This document shows, piece by piece, positions 43,490-54,309 of a stretch of DNA of 64,000 bases. The notes beneath the pieces were generated by a model. That model did not search any database. It saw only the letters and a program-made list of their open reading frames with translations, and was not told where the DNA came from. The number at the start of each line of letters is the position of its first letter. Position 1 is the stretch's first letter. This stretch comes from Vicugna pacos (lineage: Eukaryota; Chordata; Mammalia; Artiodactyla; Camelidae): NCBI RefSeq assembly GCF_048564905.1, contig NC_133005.1:30125501-30189500 (forward strand), given 5' to 3'. The position numbers and the translations under genes are program-made.

Positions 43490-44030
43490 CAGTCAACAGT
43501 CATCTTATCAAATCATAAGTATGGCCATGTCACTCTCTGTGCTTGTAGTCTTCTAGGGCTCCCCAGTGCTCTTAATAAAAAGCACATCTTTAGAATAGCC
43601 TACAAGCCCTTCATTATCTGGCCCAGCCTGATCGGCCTCCTCTTCCATTTACCTCTACTCCACACCAGTCATCAGTCCATGAAATCTCCATGTACATTTA
43701 CACTTTCACATCATGCCCTATTTTTTTTCTATCTCTAATACTCCAGCTTCACTAGAAAAGCATTTCTTCTCATTATTCAAGACTCATCTTGCATCCTGTC
43801 CTCGGTGAAGCTTTCCCAGATACCCCTGGAAAAAGTTAGACCCTCCCACTTGTGAGTTCCTGCAAAGCTCTGTGCACAACACCATTCTGATCTGTTCATA
43901 TGCCACTGTCATTTTCACTGCCTTTATGTTCTCCACCAGAATGTGACCCCTTGAGGACAGGGGTTTTATTCACTCCTATCCCCAAGTCTAGCCCCACTGA
44001 CCACAGACATCAATAGACACTTGCTAAAGT
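43490..44030 (+). repeat. L2 LINE 3' region, long copy
   Basis: 'aagcccttcattatctggcc' then cagcctgatcggcctcctct, 'ctcggtgaagctttcccaga', cctttatgttctccaccaga, 'gaccccttgaggacaggggt', tcaatagacacttgctaaa. Confidence 0.9.
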
Positions 44031-44262
44031 GGGTATCAGATCTGAACAGGTTCTGAGGATCCCTGGGGAATTCAGGATCCTCAACAATCCTCTCTGATAG
44101 CTATGACATCACTTAGAACGGTGACAAGAGCCTAATCTGAATGACTCAGCACACCTGTGTTCTCCCTGCAACATTTTCCACTCCTTGAAAACATTGGTGA
44201 ACCTCTTAACCTCCCAAAGCCTCAATAATCCTCATTTGTCATCCTGAAGTAACACATGTACC
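44031..44262. other. unassigned DNA
   Basis: 44140-44230 may be a decayed MIR (cctcttaacctcccaaagcc); not firm. Confidence 0.4.
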
Positions 44263-44264
44263 AG

Positions 44265-44455
44265 CCAGGGCTAGGCGTATTTAGATATGTCATCTGCTTT
44301 AACCTCCCCAACAACCCCGGGATATAGGCATCTGTTCTCCTTTTTACAGATGAGGAAACTGAAGTTCAGAGAGGTTAAGTAACTTTCCCACTTTACAGCA
44401 GCTAGCAAGCAGAGCAGCTGGGATTCAGAGACCCGGGCCACCAAATTTAGAGCCT
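44265..44455 (-). repeat. MIR SINE, minus strand
   Basis: 'catctgctttaacctcccca', 'ctttttacagatgaggaaac', gttcagagaggttaagtaac, gcagctgggattcagagacc. Confidence 0.9.
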
Positions 44456-44575
44456 TCACTTATTCACTCATTCATTGTTTCATTCAAAACAAAAAATTTG
44501 AGTGCCTACCACATGCCAGACCTGGCTCTAAATGCTGGGGATACAGCAGCCACTAACACACGAAGACATCTCCAC
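44456..44575 (-). repeat. L2 fragment, minus strand
   Basis: 'cactcattcattgtttcatt', gagtgcctaccacatgccag, 'ctctaaatgctggggataca', gcagccactaacaca. Confidence 0.8.
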
Positions 44576-44980
44576 GTTCACTTCCACTCTGTCAGTCTGC
44601 TATTCTCAAACTGGTGGCACAAGTGAGGGGGACCACAGGACTGCAGTGACCCCAGTCAGCTCCTCGGGACACACACTAGCTTCAGAATGAGGGCGGCAAG
44701 GCTCATAGGTAGACGGAGATGGAGCAGGATGAGAAGTGCTTCCTGCCAGCTGCGAGGGCAGGTGGAGTTCCTCAGCACCTGTGGCTGTGCTGGACCAGGA
44801 CAGGGAGGGAAAGACAACCTGGAAATGGCAGGTCACAAATCTGCTCTCCCGCCACCCGAAGCCCCTCCCCTGCCCTGTCCTCAGCGGAGCCCAGGAGCCA
44901 TCGCTCAACTTTATGACGCTCCCCGTGCAGGTTGCAGACCTACCATCACCAGTAATGGGTTGTTGTTTTTATTTTCCATT
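44576..44980. other. unassigned DNA
   Basis: Overlapping frames to 114 codons on both strands, none with a motif. Confidence 0.5.
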
Positions 44981-44984
44981 TATA

Positions 44985-45130
44985 GGGGAGGCTGAGTTAC
45001 TACCTGTGGTCACCGCAGCCATTAAACTGCTCCGGGGACTAAGATTTACATATCGGCCACGTGACCAGCAACAAACTTAAGGGGAAGAAAAAAAAAAAAA
45101 ACGACAACATTTACAGTCTAATTAGAGCTG
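44985..45130. other. repeat-free block, possible conserved noncoding element
   Basis: Contains cagccattaaactgctccgg, catatcggccacgtgacc (an E-box cacgtg), an A14 run at about 45087-45101, and 'cagtctaattagagctggtg' just after. No repeat family fits. Conservation not tested. Confidence 0.25.
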
Positions 45131-45364
45131 GTGATTGATACACTGGGACAGCAGAGAGCAGCCTCATCAACCACAAAAAGCCCAGGAAGTGCCGGCACAC
45201 AGAGCACTCCTGGGCGATAATCACGGGGAGAGCACAGGCTGGGTGCGCTGGAGGGACCCCAGGTAAGGAGAAGGGCTCAGAACAGGTGGACACACTCCCC
45301 CACCCTGGGCCGGCAGGGAGAGCTGGGAAGCGGGCAGGGAGGAAGCCAGGACGGGAGGTCCGTC

Positions 45365-45560
45365 ACTCCTCGCCACCGCTGTTTCCAATTAATGTAGTAA
45401 TTAAGTCTATTACCTGAACAAAGGTGGTTGACAACTGGCTAATAACATGCTACAGCCCCCACAGCTTTCATCCTGAGATCTCAAAACACGTTATAAATAA
45501 TTAAATGCTATTATTCCGTGATTTGTGTAATCAAAGAACTGTACAACTATCCTGGTTTTG
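45365..45560. other. repeat-free AT-rich block, possible conserved noncoding element
   Basis: Closely spaced homeodomain-type cores: ccaattaatgtagtaattaa near 45385, ggctaataacatgc, cgttataaataattaaatgc near 45490. Also gaacaaaggtgg (SOX/TCF-like). Texture suggests an enhancer, but this is inference. Confidence 0.3.
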
Positions 45561-45564
45561 CCTC

Positions 45565-45690
45565 TTGCTGCACATAGCTCAGCACCATCCTCTCGAGTGA
45601 AGAAATTGAGGCTCAGAAAGAGGTCAGGGGACCTGGCTTGGATCACCTGACACCTCACTCACCAGGCTCTTGGTACCCGCTGCCCTTTTT
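45565..45690 (-). repeat. MIR SINE fragment, minus strand
   Basis: 'gtgaagaaattgaggctcag' then aaagaggtcaggggacctgg and ttggatcacctgaca. Confidence 0.65.
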
Positions 45691-46382
45691 CCTTCCCCAC
45701 AGGCTCACAGACCAGCCCTCAGCCTGAACTCACTCCCAGGCATGTGAACGTTCCCTGTGAGAATCATCTTTATTCTCCTGGGGCAGGGGGAGGGGTCTGG
45801 TAGGGCCCACCAGCCACTTCCTGTCCTGTTCTCTACCTTGACCCCCGCCTCCGTTTTACTCTCTGAACCCTCCAACCTGAACATGGTCACAGAGTGTGCC
45901 CCTTTTGCATGTGGTTTGGTAGAGGGACAGGTTTTGATCATTTCAAGGCAAGTGCATGCTTCCCCCACGCGTCCAGAAGCCGGTGCCCTCTGCAGCCATT
46001 GAGATGCTGCCTCCCCAAAGCTATTATTTTCTATTTCCTGTGACTGACGTGCATTCGGAACTAAATTCACACGTGTGTGCAGGACCTTACATTCAAAGAG
46101 CTGTTTCATCATTGTCTGATGACAAAGCTGTAGAGCCCAAGCCAGGATCCACTCGGGCCAAGGGCTGTGGAGAGCCGAGAGCATCACACTTACACAGGTG
46201 TGGGCATAAACCATCATGGCCCCTCTGCCTTGCACAGGCCATGGCACGGGGTGGGCACTAATAATTAAAGACCCCACACTTGGACTGACTTCTGCCAGAA
46301 TACAGGTCTCACAGATCAATTATTTGGTTACTTATCTATCTCCTCCATCAGCCTGAGCTCCCTATCTCAGGCTCTTTCCTAC
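45691..46382. other. unassigned DNA containing the longest chance frame
   Basis: A 204-codon minus frame (45705-46319) has no recognisable domain, and a plus frame overlaps it fully. I treat it as chance. Confidence 0.5.
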
Positions 46383-46384
46383 AG

Positions 46385-46465
46385 TTCCTTAATACCCTGA
46401 ACAATGCTTTGTGGTAGATATGACTATACCCATTATATAGATGTGGAAACTGAGGTTAGGGATTT
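46385..46465 (-). repeat. MIR SINE fragment, minus strand
   Basis: 'gactatacccattatataga' then tgtggaaactgaggttaggg. A T-run follows at 46463-46475. Confidence 0.75.
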
Positions 46466-46882
46466 TTTTTTTTTTCTTTCACCCCAAACCACCTAAACAG
46501 TAAATGATAAATCATGATGAAACTGAGTCTCTTTGGCCTTAAGTTTCATATTTTTTTTACACTCTCCCAGCTAATCTACCATCCAGTCCATCTGACTCAT
46601 TCAAACTCCCAAACCAGTGCTCTGGAGGATCAAGGCCACAACCCTAGAGTACAGTGCAAACAGAAGAATTGGAAAATACCCACCTGAGACATTCAAGCCA
46701 GAATACTAGGGCGTGAAGGAGAATTCTTATTATCATCATAATTGGCAACACAAAATTAATACCTGGATTGTGCCAGATTTCTTCATCGCCTTGAGGACAT
46801 TGAGCTGTATCTGCACAGAAGGGAAATTACAGCAGATCTTAGCCAACCACCTTGTCTCTAAGGATGAAGCAACTGGGTCTTG
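46466..46882. other. unassigned DNA
   Basis: No feature recognised. Confidence 0.5.
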
Positions 46883-46884
46883 TC

Positions 46885-47110
46885 TGTGATCTGTGCCTCA
46901 TTTTCATTCATCAAGTCTTAACTGGATACCAGTGATGTGCCCAACCCTGTGCTGGATGTCAGGGTGACACGGATGACTGAGACAGTCCCCACCCTTGGGA
47001 AATTCCCAGTCCCGAGAACCCATGGCATGCAGCTCTCAGGAGGGGGCACTGGGACAGGTGCAGGAAGGCGGAGAAACCATGCAATCCAGGCAAACCAGTT
47101 GCAACTGCAG
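46885..47110 (-). repeat. L2 fragment, minus strand
   Basis: 'attttcattcatcaagtctt', ccaaccctgtgctggatgtc, gagacagtccccacccttgg. Confidence 0.65.
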
Positions 47111-47985
47111 CGGGGATGAAGCCAGCGACTGACTCTGAGGCCACCAAGCAGAATAAAAAGAACTACAAGGGCTTAGATCTCTCTTTTTCCTCCTCAGGGT
47201 CTTGGGTGACCACCATTAAAATCCTCCTGTGATGACTAGCCATCCTCATGGATGGGAGGCTAATCATGATACTGGACTTAATGGCGGGCCGTTTAGGCAT
47301 CACTCCTCCGCTCCCAGCCAAAGTGGGCACATCCAGCTCTTCTCCCCATGAAGATGTTCTCCCTGGGTTGAGAGGACTTCATTCGCACCAAGGGTACATA
47401 TTACTGAGCAACCCATCAAGTAAGAGGCATTCCCCATGTAGGGCAAAATCTATGTGCATCCTATCCCGGGGTCTCAGGGACTTGGGCACAAGTCATTCTG
47501 AGGCTAGATTAGCTGACAGTCAAATGACACCTCCTATTAACACTCATCTCGGCCATGTGGAAGCTCACCTACCTCAGGGTGAGTCCATTAACTTTATATT
47601 ATATATTATTATAATCTACAAAAATCCAAATCGAAAAGATTGACCACAGCATCTGATGTTCATATCCAAGAATCTTGGTCCTGGAGCACTGGAGTCTCTG
47701 CTGGCTCCTTGGTCCCAGAAAGCACCTCAGGGTCACATGCAAATTAGGGCCCCTAGAGATGCCAGAAAGCTTCAGATAGGCACACTGCTGAGCACCACAT
47801 CATCGACGCTTGGACCCTCGCAACCTCCCAGGCAATTAACTGCTTTGACATCCAATAATTCCCAGAATTTTGAGCCATTAAGACACTGAGAAATATAGTT
47901 GAGAGGAAGCGGGCAATGGAGGCACCTACCCAACTCCTTTAGGTAGGAGAGGCACCTGCTGCCACACCCTGGTTAATTGGTTTAC
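47111..47985. other. unassigned DNA
   Basis: A 131-codon plus frame (47248-47643) shows no motif. No repeat named. Confidence 0.5.
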
Positions 47986-47989
47986 AGTG

Positions 47990-48180
47990 TACAACTGGCC
48001 ATCACTCTGCTGCAATGGCCATTGAGAGGATTAGAATTCAACACCTATTTTATTGCAGGAATACGTTGATAGAGACAAAAAAAAGCAGAGTAATTGAAGG
48101 CTTTCAGCCCTGCCAGCCATTAGCTGGGCCTTGAGAGAGATAATAAGTTCCCAAATAAGTTAATTCTTGATGACAATCAT
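47990..48180. other. repeat-free block, possible conserved noncoding element
   Basis: Contains ggccattgagaggattagaa, gagtaattgaaggctttcag, 'tgccagccattagctgggcc' and agagataataagttccc (GATA word). No repeat family fits. Confidence 0.25.
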
Positions 48181-48184
48181 TGGT

Positions 48185-48440
48185 ATCAGTGATGGGTCAG
48201 ACCCTGTACTGAGTCTTGGGAAGCAGATGAGGGGCTCACATCCAGTGGAAGGAAACTGCAGACATGCTAGCAGATCATCATGGTAAAGGGGCATGAAAAA
48301 CGCAGTGAGACAAGAACCAGGAAGGCACACAAGAGAGGACTGCAAATTCAATGAAATCTGGAAGGCTTCAGAGAGAAGGTGGCATTTGGAGTGGGCTTTG
48401 GAGGATAAGCAGAAGATCATTGGCCAAATGAGAAGACAGC
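48185..48440 (-). repeat. L2 fragment, minus strand
   Basis: 'gaccctgtactgagtcttgg', later 'ggcttcagagagaaggtggc' then atttggagtgggctttggag, as in reversed L2 (ggcctctctgaggaggtgacatttgag). Confidence 0.6.
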
Positions 48441-48449
48441 CTTCAGAAA

Positions 48450-48680
48450 GGCAGCATAATGTAGTACCCAAAGTCATGGACTGTGGTGTCCTACTTTGTG
48501 GGATTGTACATTAAGCCAGTTACTACCTGTGTGACTGAAAGGTTCATCTTTCCATGTCTCAGTTTCCCCATATGCATAATACAGTTGTTCTGATCATTGA
48601 ATTAGAGAGTGTATAGCAAAGCATTTGGTACAAATGCCTGCCTGGGAACTGGCAGATGTTCAAGAAATGTCAGTTATTTT
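48450..48680 (+). repeat. MIR SINE, nearly full
   Basis: 'gcataatgtagtacccaaag' then tcatggactgtggtgtccta, 'catgtctcagtttccccata' and gcatttggtacaaatgcctg. Confidence 0.85.
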
Positions 48681-48955
48681 CATTACCTGCAGAAAAAGAG
48701 GTGTGAAAGAGATGAGATGGGGTTGGGGCTTTGGTACAAAATAAAGGGTGGTAATTGCTCAGCTTAAGATTTGAGTTTCTATTCCATAATCGATGGGCAG
48801 AAACAAGTGACTTCTGATCTGGAGTATGTCACACTGGATTGGCTTGGAGATGATGGGCCCCGATGCTGGCAAGCCAGAGAAAAGCCACTGACCTTGGGGC
48901 TTGTAAACAAGAGTGGAGAGGAGGGGAGGGATTCTGAAGACCTGATATTGGTGAC
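48681..48955. other. unassigned DNA
   Basis: No feature recognised. Confidence 0.5.
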
Positions 48956-49346
48956 TGTGATGGTCAGTTTTACACGTCAGCTTGGCTAGGCTACAGTCCC
49001 CATGTATTTAATCAAATGCTAATCTAGGAGTTGCTGTGAAGATATTTTGTCGATGTGATTAATGTCCATAATCAGTTGACTTCAAGTGTGGGGATTTTCC
49101 TGTGTAACTGAGTGGTCCTGATTCAATTAGCTGAAAGACCTCTAAAGCTGAGCTAAGGTTTCCCTGAAGAAGAAATTCTGCTCATGGACAGAAGTTTCAG
49201 TTCGTGCCCCAGAGTTCCAGCCTGCTCTATGGATTTCAGACTGGCCGAGCCAGCCCTCACTCTCTCATCTGCCAACTCCTTACAATAAATCTTCATACCT
49301 CTCTCCTGCTAGTTCTGTTTCTCTGCTTAAAGCCTGACTTATAGTA
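48956..49346 (+). mobile_element. LTR-like element (ERVL-related, family uncertain), plus strand
   Basis: Begins tgtgatggtcagttttacac and ends aagcctgacttatagta, with 'ggtttccctgaagaagaaat' and an AATAAA at about 49284. Same family as 21801-22198 in the opposite orientation. Solo and old. Confidence 0.65.
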
Positions 49347-49958
49347 ACTGATTAAAAGTAAGGGTAAAAGAAACCACATCAGTCCTAGAGATTCTTCACA
49401 AAGCTTTGGACATATAGTTCCTGCCTCGTCCTTGCGCCAAAGTCCATAAAAATCTCCCTTTTATGCGGCTGCCTTTCCTGGACAAGGCGACATTCCTGCC
49501 TCAGTTGGCAACTCTATAGAGAAGATTGCTGAAGTCCAAACTTACCGACTCTGACATATGGTTCATGCTCCCGGTTGGGTTTTTTGGTTTTGTTTTGTTC
49601 CTAATGTATATAGTTTTATATGGTTTCTTTTATGTTAGGCTGGCTCTTTGATCTCCCCAGGGAAAATTTCTCTCCTCCAGAGTTTCTTTTAATCTACAAA
49701 AAAATCACTGACCGCAGCTGCGGACCAGGAAGGGTTCTGCAAAGAGGCAGGCTACACAGGGTAAGTGTGGGCACAGAGAGACATCTGGGGACACAGCGTG
49801 TTTCTCTGAGGCCCCTGCAGTAGGTGTTGGGAGCTCTCTGCAGGCCTCCCAAGCCCTGTGTTCCAGGATGTGTACTTAGGGTGATACAGGCTCTGGTCAT
49901 CATGCCAGGCTTATCTCAGACACCTGCTGCTCTAAGCCTGGCCATGGTCTAGGTGGGT
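49347..49958. other. unassigned DNA
   Basis: No gene or named repeat. Confidence 0.5.
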
Positions 49959-49959
49959 A

Positions 49960-50012
49960 AGGACCCTGGTCTCTATTTAGCAATTGAGGAAACTGAGGCT
50001 CAGACGGTGTAT
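49960..50012 (-). repeat. MIR SINE fragment, minus strand
   Basis: tttagcaattgaggaaactg then aggctcagacggtg. Confidence 0.7.
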
Positions 50013-50084
50013 AGGTTGGATTCCCTGAAAATAGACTCTGAGACAAAGTTTCCTTTTATTCTGATACAATTTCGAACTTAAAGA

Positions 50085-50520
50085 GAAGTGGCAATAGCAG
50101 TCTAAAAGCTCCTCTATATCCCCAACCAGATGTGCCAGTTGTTAATTTTTGCTGTTCTCTCTCACTCTCTCTCTCTCTCTTTCTCCCTCTCATGAATCAT
50201 GTAAAAGTTACTTGGAGACCTCATGCACGTTTATGACCACATACTTTGGCGTTTATGCCCTAAGAAATAGGACACCCTCTTATATAATCAAGGTATAGTT
50301 CTCAAAATCACAAAGGTTACAATACTATTACCTGCACGGTCCATATTCAAATTTGACCGATTATCTCAATAATGTCTTTTATAAGCTATTTATAAAGATC
50401 CCGGATGGGATCTTGAACTGTGTTGAATTCTCAGGTCTTTTTAGTCTCCTTTGAGCAGAAACATCTTCTCAGTCTTCCTTTGTCTTTCTCAACCTTGACA
50501 TTTCTTTTAACAACAAAAGT
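50085..50520 (-). repeat. L1M-type LINE 3' UTR, minus strand
   Basis: Plus strand shows 'caaaggttacaatactatta' then cctgcacggtccatattcaa, 'taatgtcttttataagctat', gtctttttagtctcctttga and cttgacatttc: the reversed L1M 3' UTR. The (CT)n at 50158-50186 is at the position of that UTR's internal simple repeat. Confidence 0.75.
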
Positions 50521-51835
50521 GATTAAATTTTATTAATTATATCAGGAGACCTATGATACGTTCTGAATAAAACAGTTGCAAAACATAATGGCCTCAGTGA
50601 AATGCGATTGATACGCATATACTTACTATTTTGGCTCTTCTGATTCAATTTTCCTCTTAAGATAACTGCTCTCTCTTCAATTTCCCAAAATGAGACTGAT
50701 TTCTCATTAAATGTAGATATATACAACAGCTATGCTCATGCAATGGAGAAAGTGACCAACTTCTCCCAAGCATTATTTATATCACATAATCAGTCCTTAG
50801 TAACCTGTCACTCTCCTCCCAAGAAAAGCCATCTCTTAATGTCCTTCCTGCTCTGTTCAGGGTCAGTTGGTAGAGGATTCACCCTATAAACCCCAGTGGC
50901 CTGTCTATGGAGGGGTACCCCGAACGTCAAAAGCACGATAAGTCATGTCACAGTTTTACGTTACTCTCTGCCCCGTCCTGATGTTAATTCACACGATGTT
51001 GAACTTGATCATTCAAGGTGCTTGTTTTTCCAGGGAACATGGATGTGACTGAACCACACCTAATGAACATGACCCCTTTATCTTATTGATTTCCTCCCAG
51101 AGACCAGCCGGGAAGGCCTGTAATGAAGGCATAAGATGAGCAGACTTCAAACTTCTCAACCTTGACATTTTTGAAGAGTATTGGCCGGGGGTTTTGTGGG
51201 ATATCCATCAATTTGGGTTTGACTGAGACAAAAATGGTTGAAGACATTCCCAGGAAGAGGTGGCGGGGTGGTGAGAAACAGCTGGGAGGGGCAGGAGCTC
51301 AGCAGGGGTGCTCTAGGAGACAAAGACCCCCAGAGGGGGCGTCTGGCTCCATCCCACAGGGCGGCTCTGCAAATGGTAGGGGTCACACCTCAAAGTTGTC
51401 CCAACTGGGGAACCAGCTGCGGAATATCTGCCCCATGCAACTGGCTCTCCGTGCACACAGGCTGAGGGAGGGGGTTCCTGCAGCCAGAAGGCAAGTGGGC
51501 TGGCTGTTGGCTGATGTGCACAGAAGGGATCTGGGTGGATAAAGTGGGTGCACTAACAGTGAATGCTACAAAGCGTTTAACTTAGAATCACACAGCTAAT
51601 AAAGGATCGAGCTAAAGGGTCAAGCATCATTATCTTGCTGGAGAAACGGGTTATTAAAAAAAAAAGTTTTTTTTTTAAACAGAGTCACATTGTCTCTGCA
51701 TTTTGGATTGTCTGTGGTTGGCTTTTATTTTCTTACTTTTTGCCACTATTTTAAAATACGAGAGTGTGATAATTAATAAGAGAAATGACTAAGGTGCAGG
51801 ACACTCATGTGTCCACAGGGTATTCAGGTGGCTGA
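50521..51835. other. unassigned DNA
   Basis: No gene or named repeat. A10/T11 homopolymers stand at about 51656-51678. Frames at 51156-51542 on both strands are shadows of each other with no motif. Confidence 0.5.
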
Positions 51836-51839
51836 ACAG

Positions 51840-52068
51840 CACAGTGTCTGAGCACTTGGGTCCTGGTGCCAAGCCACCTGGGTCCAAGCCCTGACGATGC
51901 CAGGCACCAGCTGTGCCACCTCTCAGAGCATCTGTTCGGCGTCCGTGAGGGGTAACAACAGTGCCAACCCCAGAGATTAGTTGAGAATCAGATGGGACAA
52001 AGTTTATAAAGCTCTTAACCTAGTACCCAGCATGCGGTGAATCCTCTATAAATGGTAACTGTCTTCTT
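51840..52068 (+). repeat. MIR SINE, nearly full
   Basis: 'cagtgtctgagcacttgggt' then ggtccaagccctgacgatgc, accagctgtgccacctctca, 'gagattagttgagaatcaga', aagctcttaacctagtaccc, 'gcggtgaatcctctataaat'. Confidence 0.9.
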
Positions 52069-52435
52069 AATCCCCTCGATTCACCCACAGGGTGTGGCGG
52101 GCCTGCCTGACCCTCGTCTGATTCACCTCTGTCCCCACCCCCCACCTCAGTCTCTGTTCAGCAGGGACCTGCTGACACACAGTAGTTCCAGGAGGGGTTT
52201 GGCAAGAACGGTGAGAATATCCAATGACAGGTCAGCTGAAATTGGGGTCGTGGGATAGAACCCATAAGACAAAGCTCTAAGGACTTGGAGGAGTGGGCTG
52301 GCCATACCCGAGAACTTTTCCTAGAAGGTCTTCTGTGGCTTCCTGTCCTTGACCTTGGCTGGCCTAGGTAGCCCTCCTGAATGGTGCCATGGTGCTCTGT
52401 TTCCCCCATCACAGCTCCAAACACATCGCATTATA
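52069..52435. other. unassigned DNA
   Basis: No feature recognised. Confidence 0.5.
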
Positions 52436-52439
52436 ATTT

Positions 52440-52555
52440 TCTGGCAAATGTTCAGCCTGTCCCTCTAGAATGTGAGTTCCTTGGAGCCACGCCATAGGCT
52501 GTGACACATTCACGTCTGTAATCGCAAAAACAAACCCAATGCTTGACATCCAAAA
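52440..52555 (+). repeat. L2 LINE 3' tail
   Basis: 'ccctctagaatgtgagttcc' then ttggagccacgccatagg and cccaatgcttgacatcc. Confidence 0.65.
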
Positions 52556-52612
52556 CAACAACAATAATAATACCTAATATTTGCTGAGCACTTACTATAT
52601 GCCAAGCTAGTG
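52556..52612 (-). repeat. MIR SINE end, minus strand, cut by a SINE
   Basis: 'ataatacctaatatttgctg' then agcacttactatatgccaag. It stops at the T/G-rich tail of the camelid SINE. Confidence 0.75.
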
Positions 52613-52737
52613 TTTTTTTGTTTGTTTGTTTGTTTGTTTGTTTTTCTAACAGAGGTACTGGGGATAGAGCCCAGGACCTTGTGCATGCTAGGCATGCACC
52701 CCGCCACCGAGCAATTACTCACCCCCACCCACATTCT
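52613..52737 (-). mobile_element. camelid tRNA-derived SINE (Vic-1 type), minus strand
   Basis: A tttg x 6 tail (variant of the usual tttattt), then aacagaggtactggggatag, agcccaggaccttgtgcatg, then ccgccaccgagcaattactc and accccc. Inserted into a MIR. Confidence 0.9.
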
Positions 52738-52747
52738 TTTACTTTTT

Positions 52748-52812
52748 CCCTAGATGGAGGCACTGGGGATTGAACCCAGGACCTCATGCATGCCAAGCAC
52801 ACGCTTGGTGTG
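52748..52812 (-). mobile_element. second, partial camelid SINE, minus strand, tandem to the first
   Basis: 'ggaggcactggggattgaac' then ccaggacctcatgcatgcca and agcacacgct. It stops before the A-box region and has no complete tail. It stands about 10 bp from its neighbour in the same orientation. Confidence 0.85.
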
Positions 52813-53260
52813 CTGGTCAAGGAAGCAGAGGCAGAAGCTGAGACATGAAGACAAACAGACAGGTTGAGGTGAGGAATGCCAAGGACTACCGTGGCCTTGC
52901 TGGGTGCCCACTAGCAACACAGTGACTCCAGCCCCAATGCAGGCTCAGCTGAGACCTCTGGCAGCTGCTGCCCTGGTCAGGGCAGATGTCACCCTGCTGC
53001 CGGAGTTGCCAGTCCAGCCCTGAATTCTCCTAACCGTCCTGCAACATGCATCATTGGGCACTCTGAGCTGGAGACTTTGCTTCGTGGCCAAGTGTGGCAC
53101 CTAACCTCCATCCTTCTCCAGCCTCTGTCCAGCCATCAGGTCGGCCCTATTGAACTACACCTTGACCCCTCCTAGAGATGGTTCCAGAGGCACCCATGGA
53201 ATGCCAGGTTTGTCTCAGAAGCACATGGTCCCTTTCTTATCCCCAGCAGCCTCCTGGGCT
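52813..53260. other. unassigned DNA
   Basis: No feature recognised. Confidence 0.5.
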
Positions 53261-53264
53261 GTCT

Positions 53265-53455
53265 TCTGAATGAGCACCTCCTAAGTGCCAGGCACCTTGG
53301 TCACATAGCCCTAGAACTCCTCTGCAAAGGCTGGACGTTATCCGTTTCACCAGCGAGGCAACTGGAGCTCCAAGACAACAAGGATGCTGGTGAAGGAAGC
53401 ACACATGCAGGATTCCAGCCCAGCTCCATGGGATTCCAGCCCATGCTCCTTCCAT
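53265..53455 (-). repeat. MIR SINE, minus strand
   Basis: 'gagcacctcctaagtgccag' then gcaccttggtcacatagccc, gtttcaccagcgaggcaact, and aggattccagcccagctcc. Confidence 0.75.
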
Positions 53456-53474
53456 GTGTCCATGAGTCCTTACA

Positions 53475-53615
53475 GCTTCCAGCCCGTGTTCCTCATCTGT
53501 AAAATGGATTCAATAATGCTGATCTCATATGGCTGCCATGAGATTTCAGTGGGAATCCACAAAGCCCTCAGCCCAGAAACTGGACACTGAGTAAATGCTA
53601 GCTAGTGGTAGTAAC
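53475..53615 (+). repeat. MIR SINE, plus strand
   Basis: 'gttcctcatctgtaaaatgg' then attcaataatgctgatctca, 'gccatgagatttcagtggga', and cactgagtaaatgctagctagt. Confidence 0.85.
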
Positions 53616-53838
53616 AGAAGCGGCATCACCCCTCAGCCCTCTTGAGAAATCCTGCTCAGGAAATCAACGGGGCAGGAAGGAAATGGGTCTTGAGCATCCT
53701 TGGGAATCCATAGCTTCTTCTTCCCAAGAGGGAAGCAAGCCACTTTCCAGCTTCTGAGCCCCCATGGCTCTGACCAGGCAGGTACTGATGGGGGAGAATT
53801 AGGGCTGCCCACAAGCCCAGAGCATTTGTTCAAGAATT
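53616..53838. other. unassigned DNA
   Basis: No feature recognised. Confidence 0.5.
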
Positions 53839-53839
53839 T

Positions 53840-54065
53840 AAAGTTGGCCTGTGCGGCCCCGCTATTAAACTCCCTGTGGGCGAGCTGGTTAACGGTGGGG
53901 CCTCGTGTGATAAGTCATTAATCTCTACGTGTAATGCGAGAGCCACACAACTGACTTCAACCCTAATCTCCCGTGAGTTACAGCCTCTTCTGTGATTCAT
54001 AAAACAAATCAATCACACCTCCCAGGCTCTCATCTATTTATGACTGCTTTTTAAATGCACCGAGA
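53840..54065. other. repeat-free block, possible conserved noncoding element
   Basis: Contains gccccgctattaaactccct, gtgataagtcattaatctct (GATA and homeodomain words), acgtgtaatgcgagagccac, 'gattcataaaacaaatcaat' and ctatttatgactgc (MEF2-like). No repeat family fits. The strongest texture-based candidate of this kind here, but conservation is untested. Confidence 0.3.
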
Positions 54066-54309
54066 GGGAGAGCCTGGAGGATGACTTTCATCCCTTCCCC
54101 AGCTCCACTGACCTCCACGTGCTGCAGGGACATGGACACTACGTCCTTCCTCAGGTCACAGACCAAGGTCAGTTGAATTCTGAGGCTGATGATTTTGCAT
54201 CCATCGAATAGGAAGGACCCTCCCGATGGCTAACCATCGGGGCTGAGAGCAGAGAGGCCTGACAGGGGGCAGGTCTGGTGATAACCGGCTTAAGTCTGGA
54301 AGGCTGGTC

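Noticed and set aside
45705-46319. 204-codon minus-strand frame, longest outside repeats
   Set aside because: No domain or family motif, a plus frame overlaps it, and the length is what chance gives in 64 kb.
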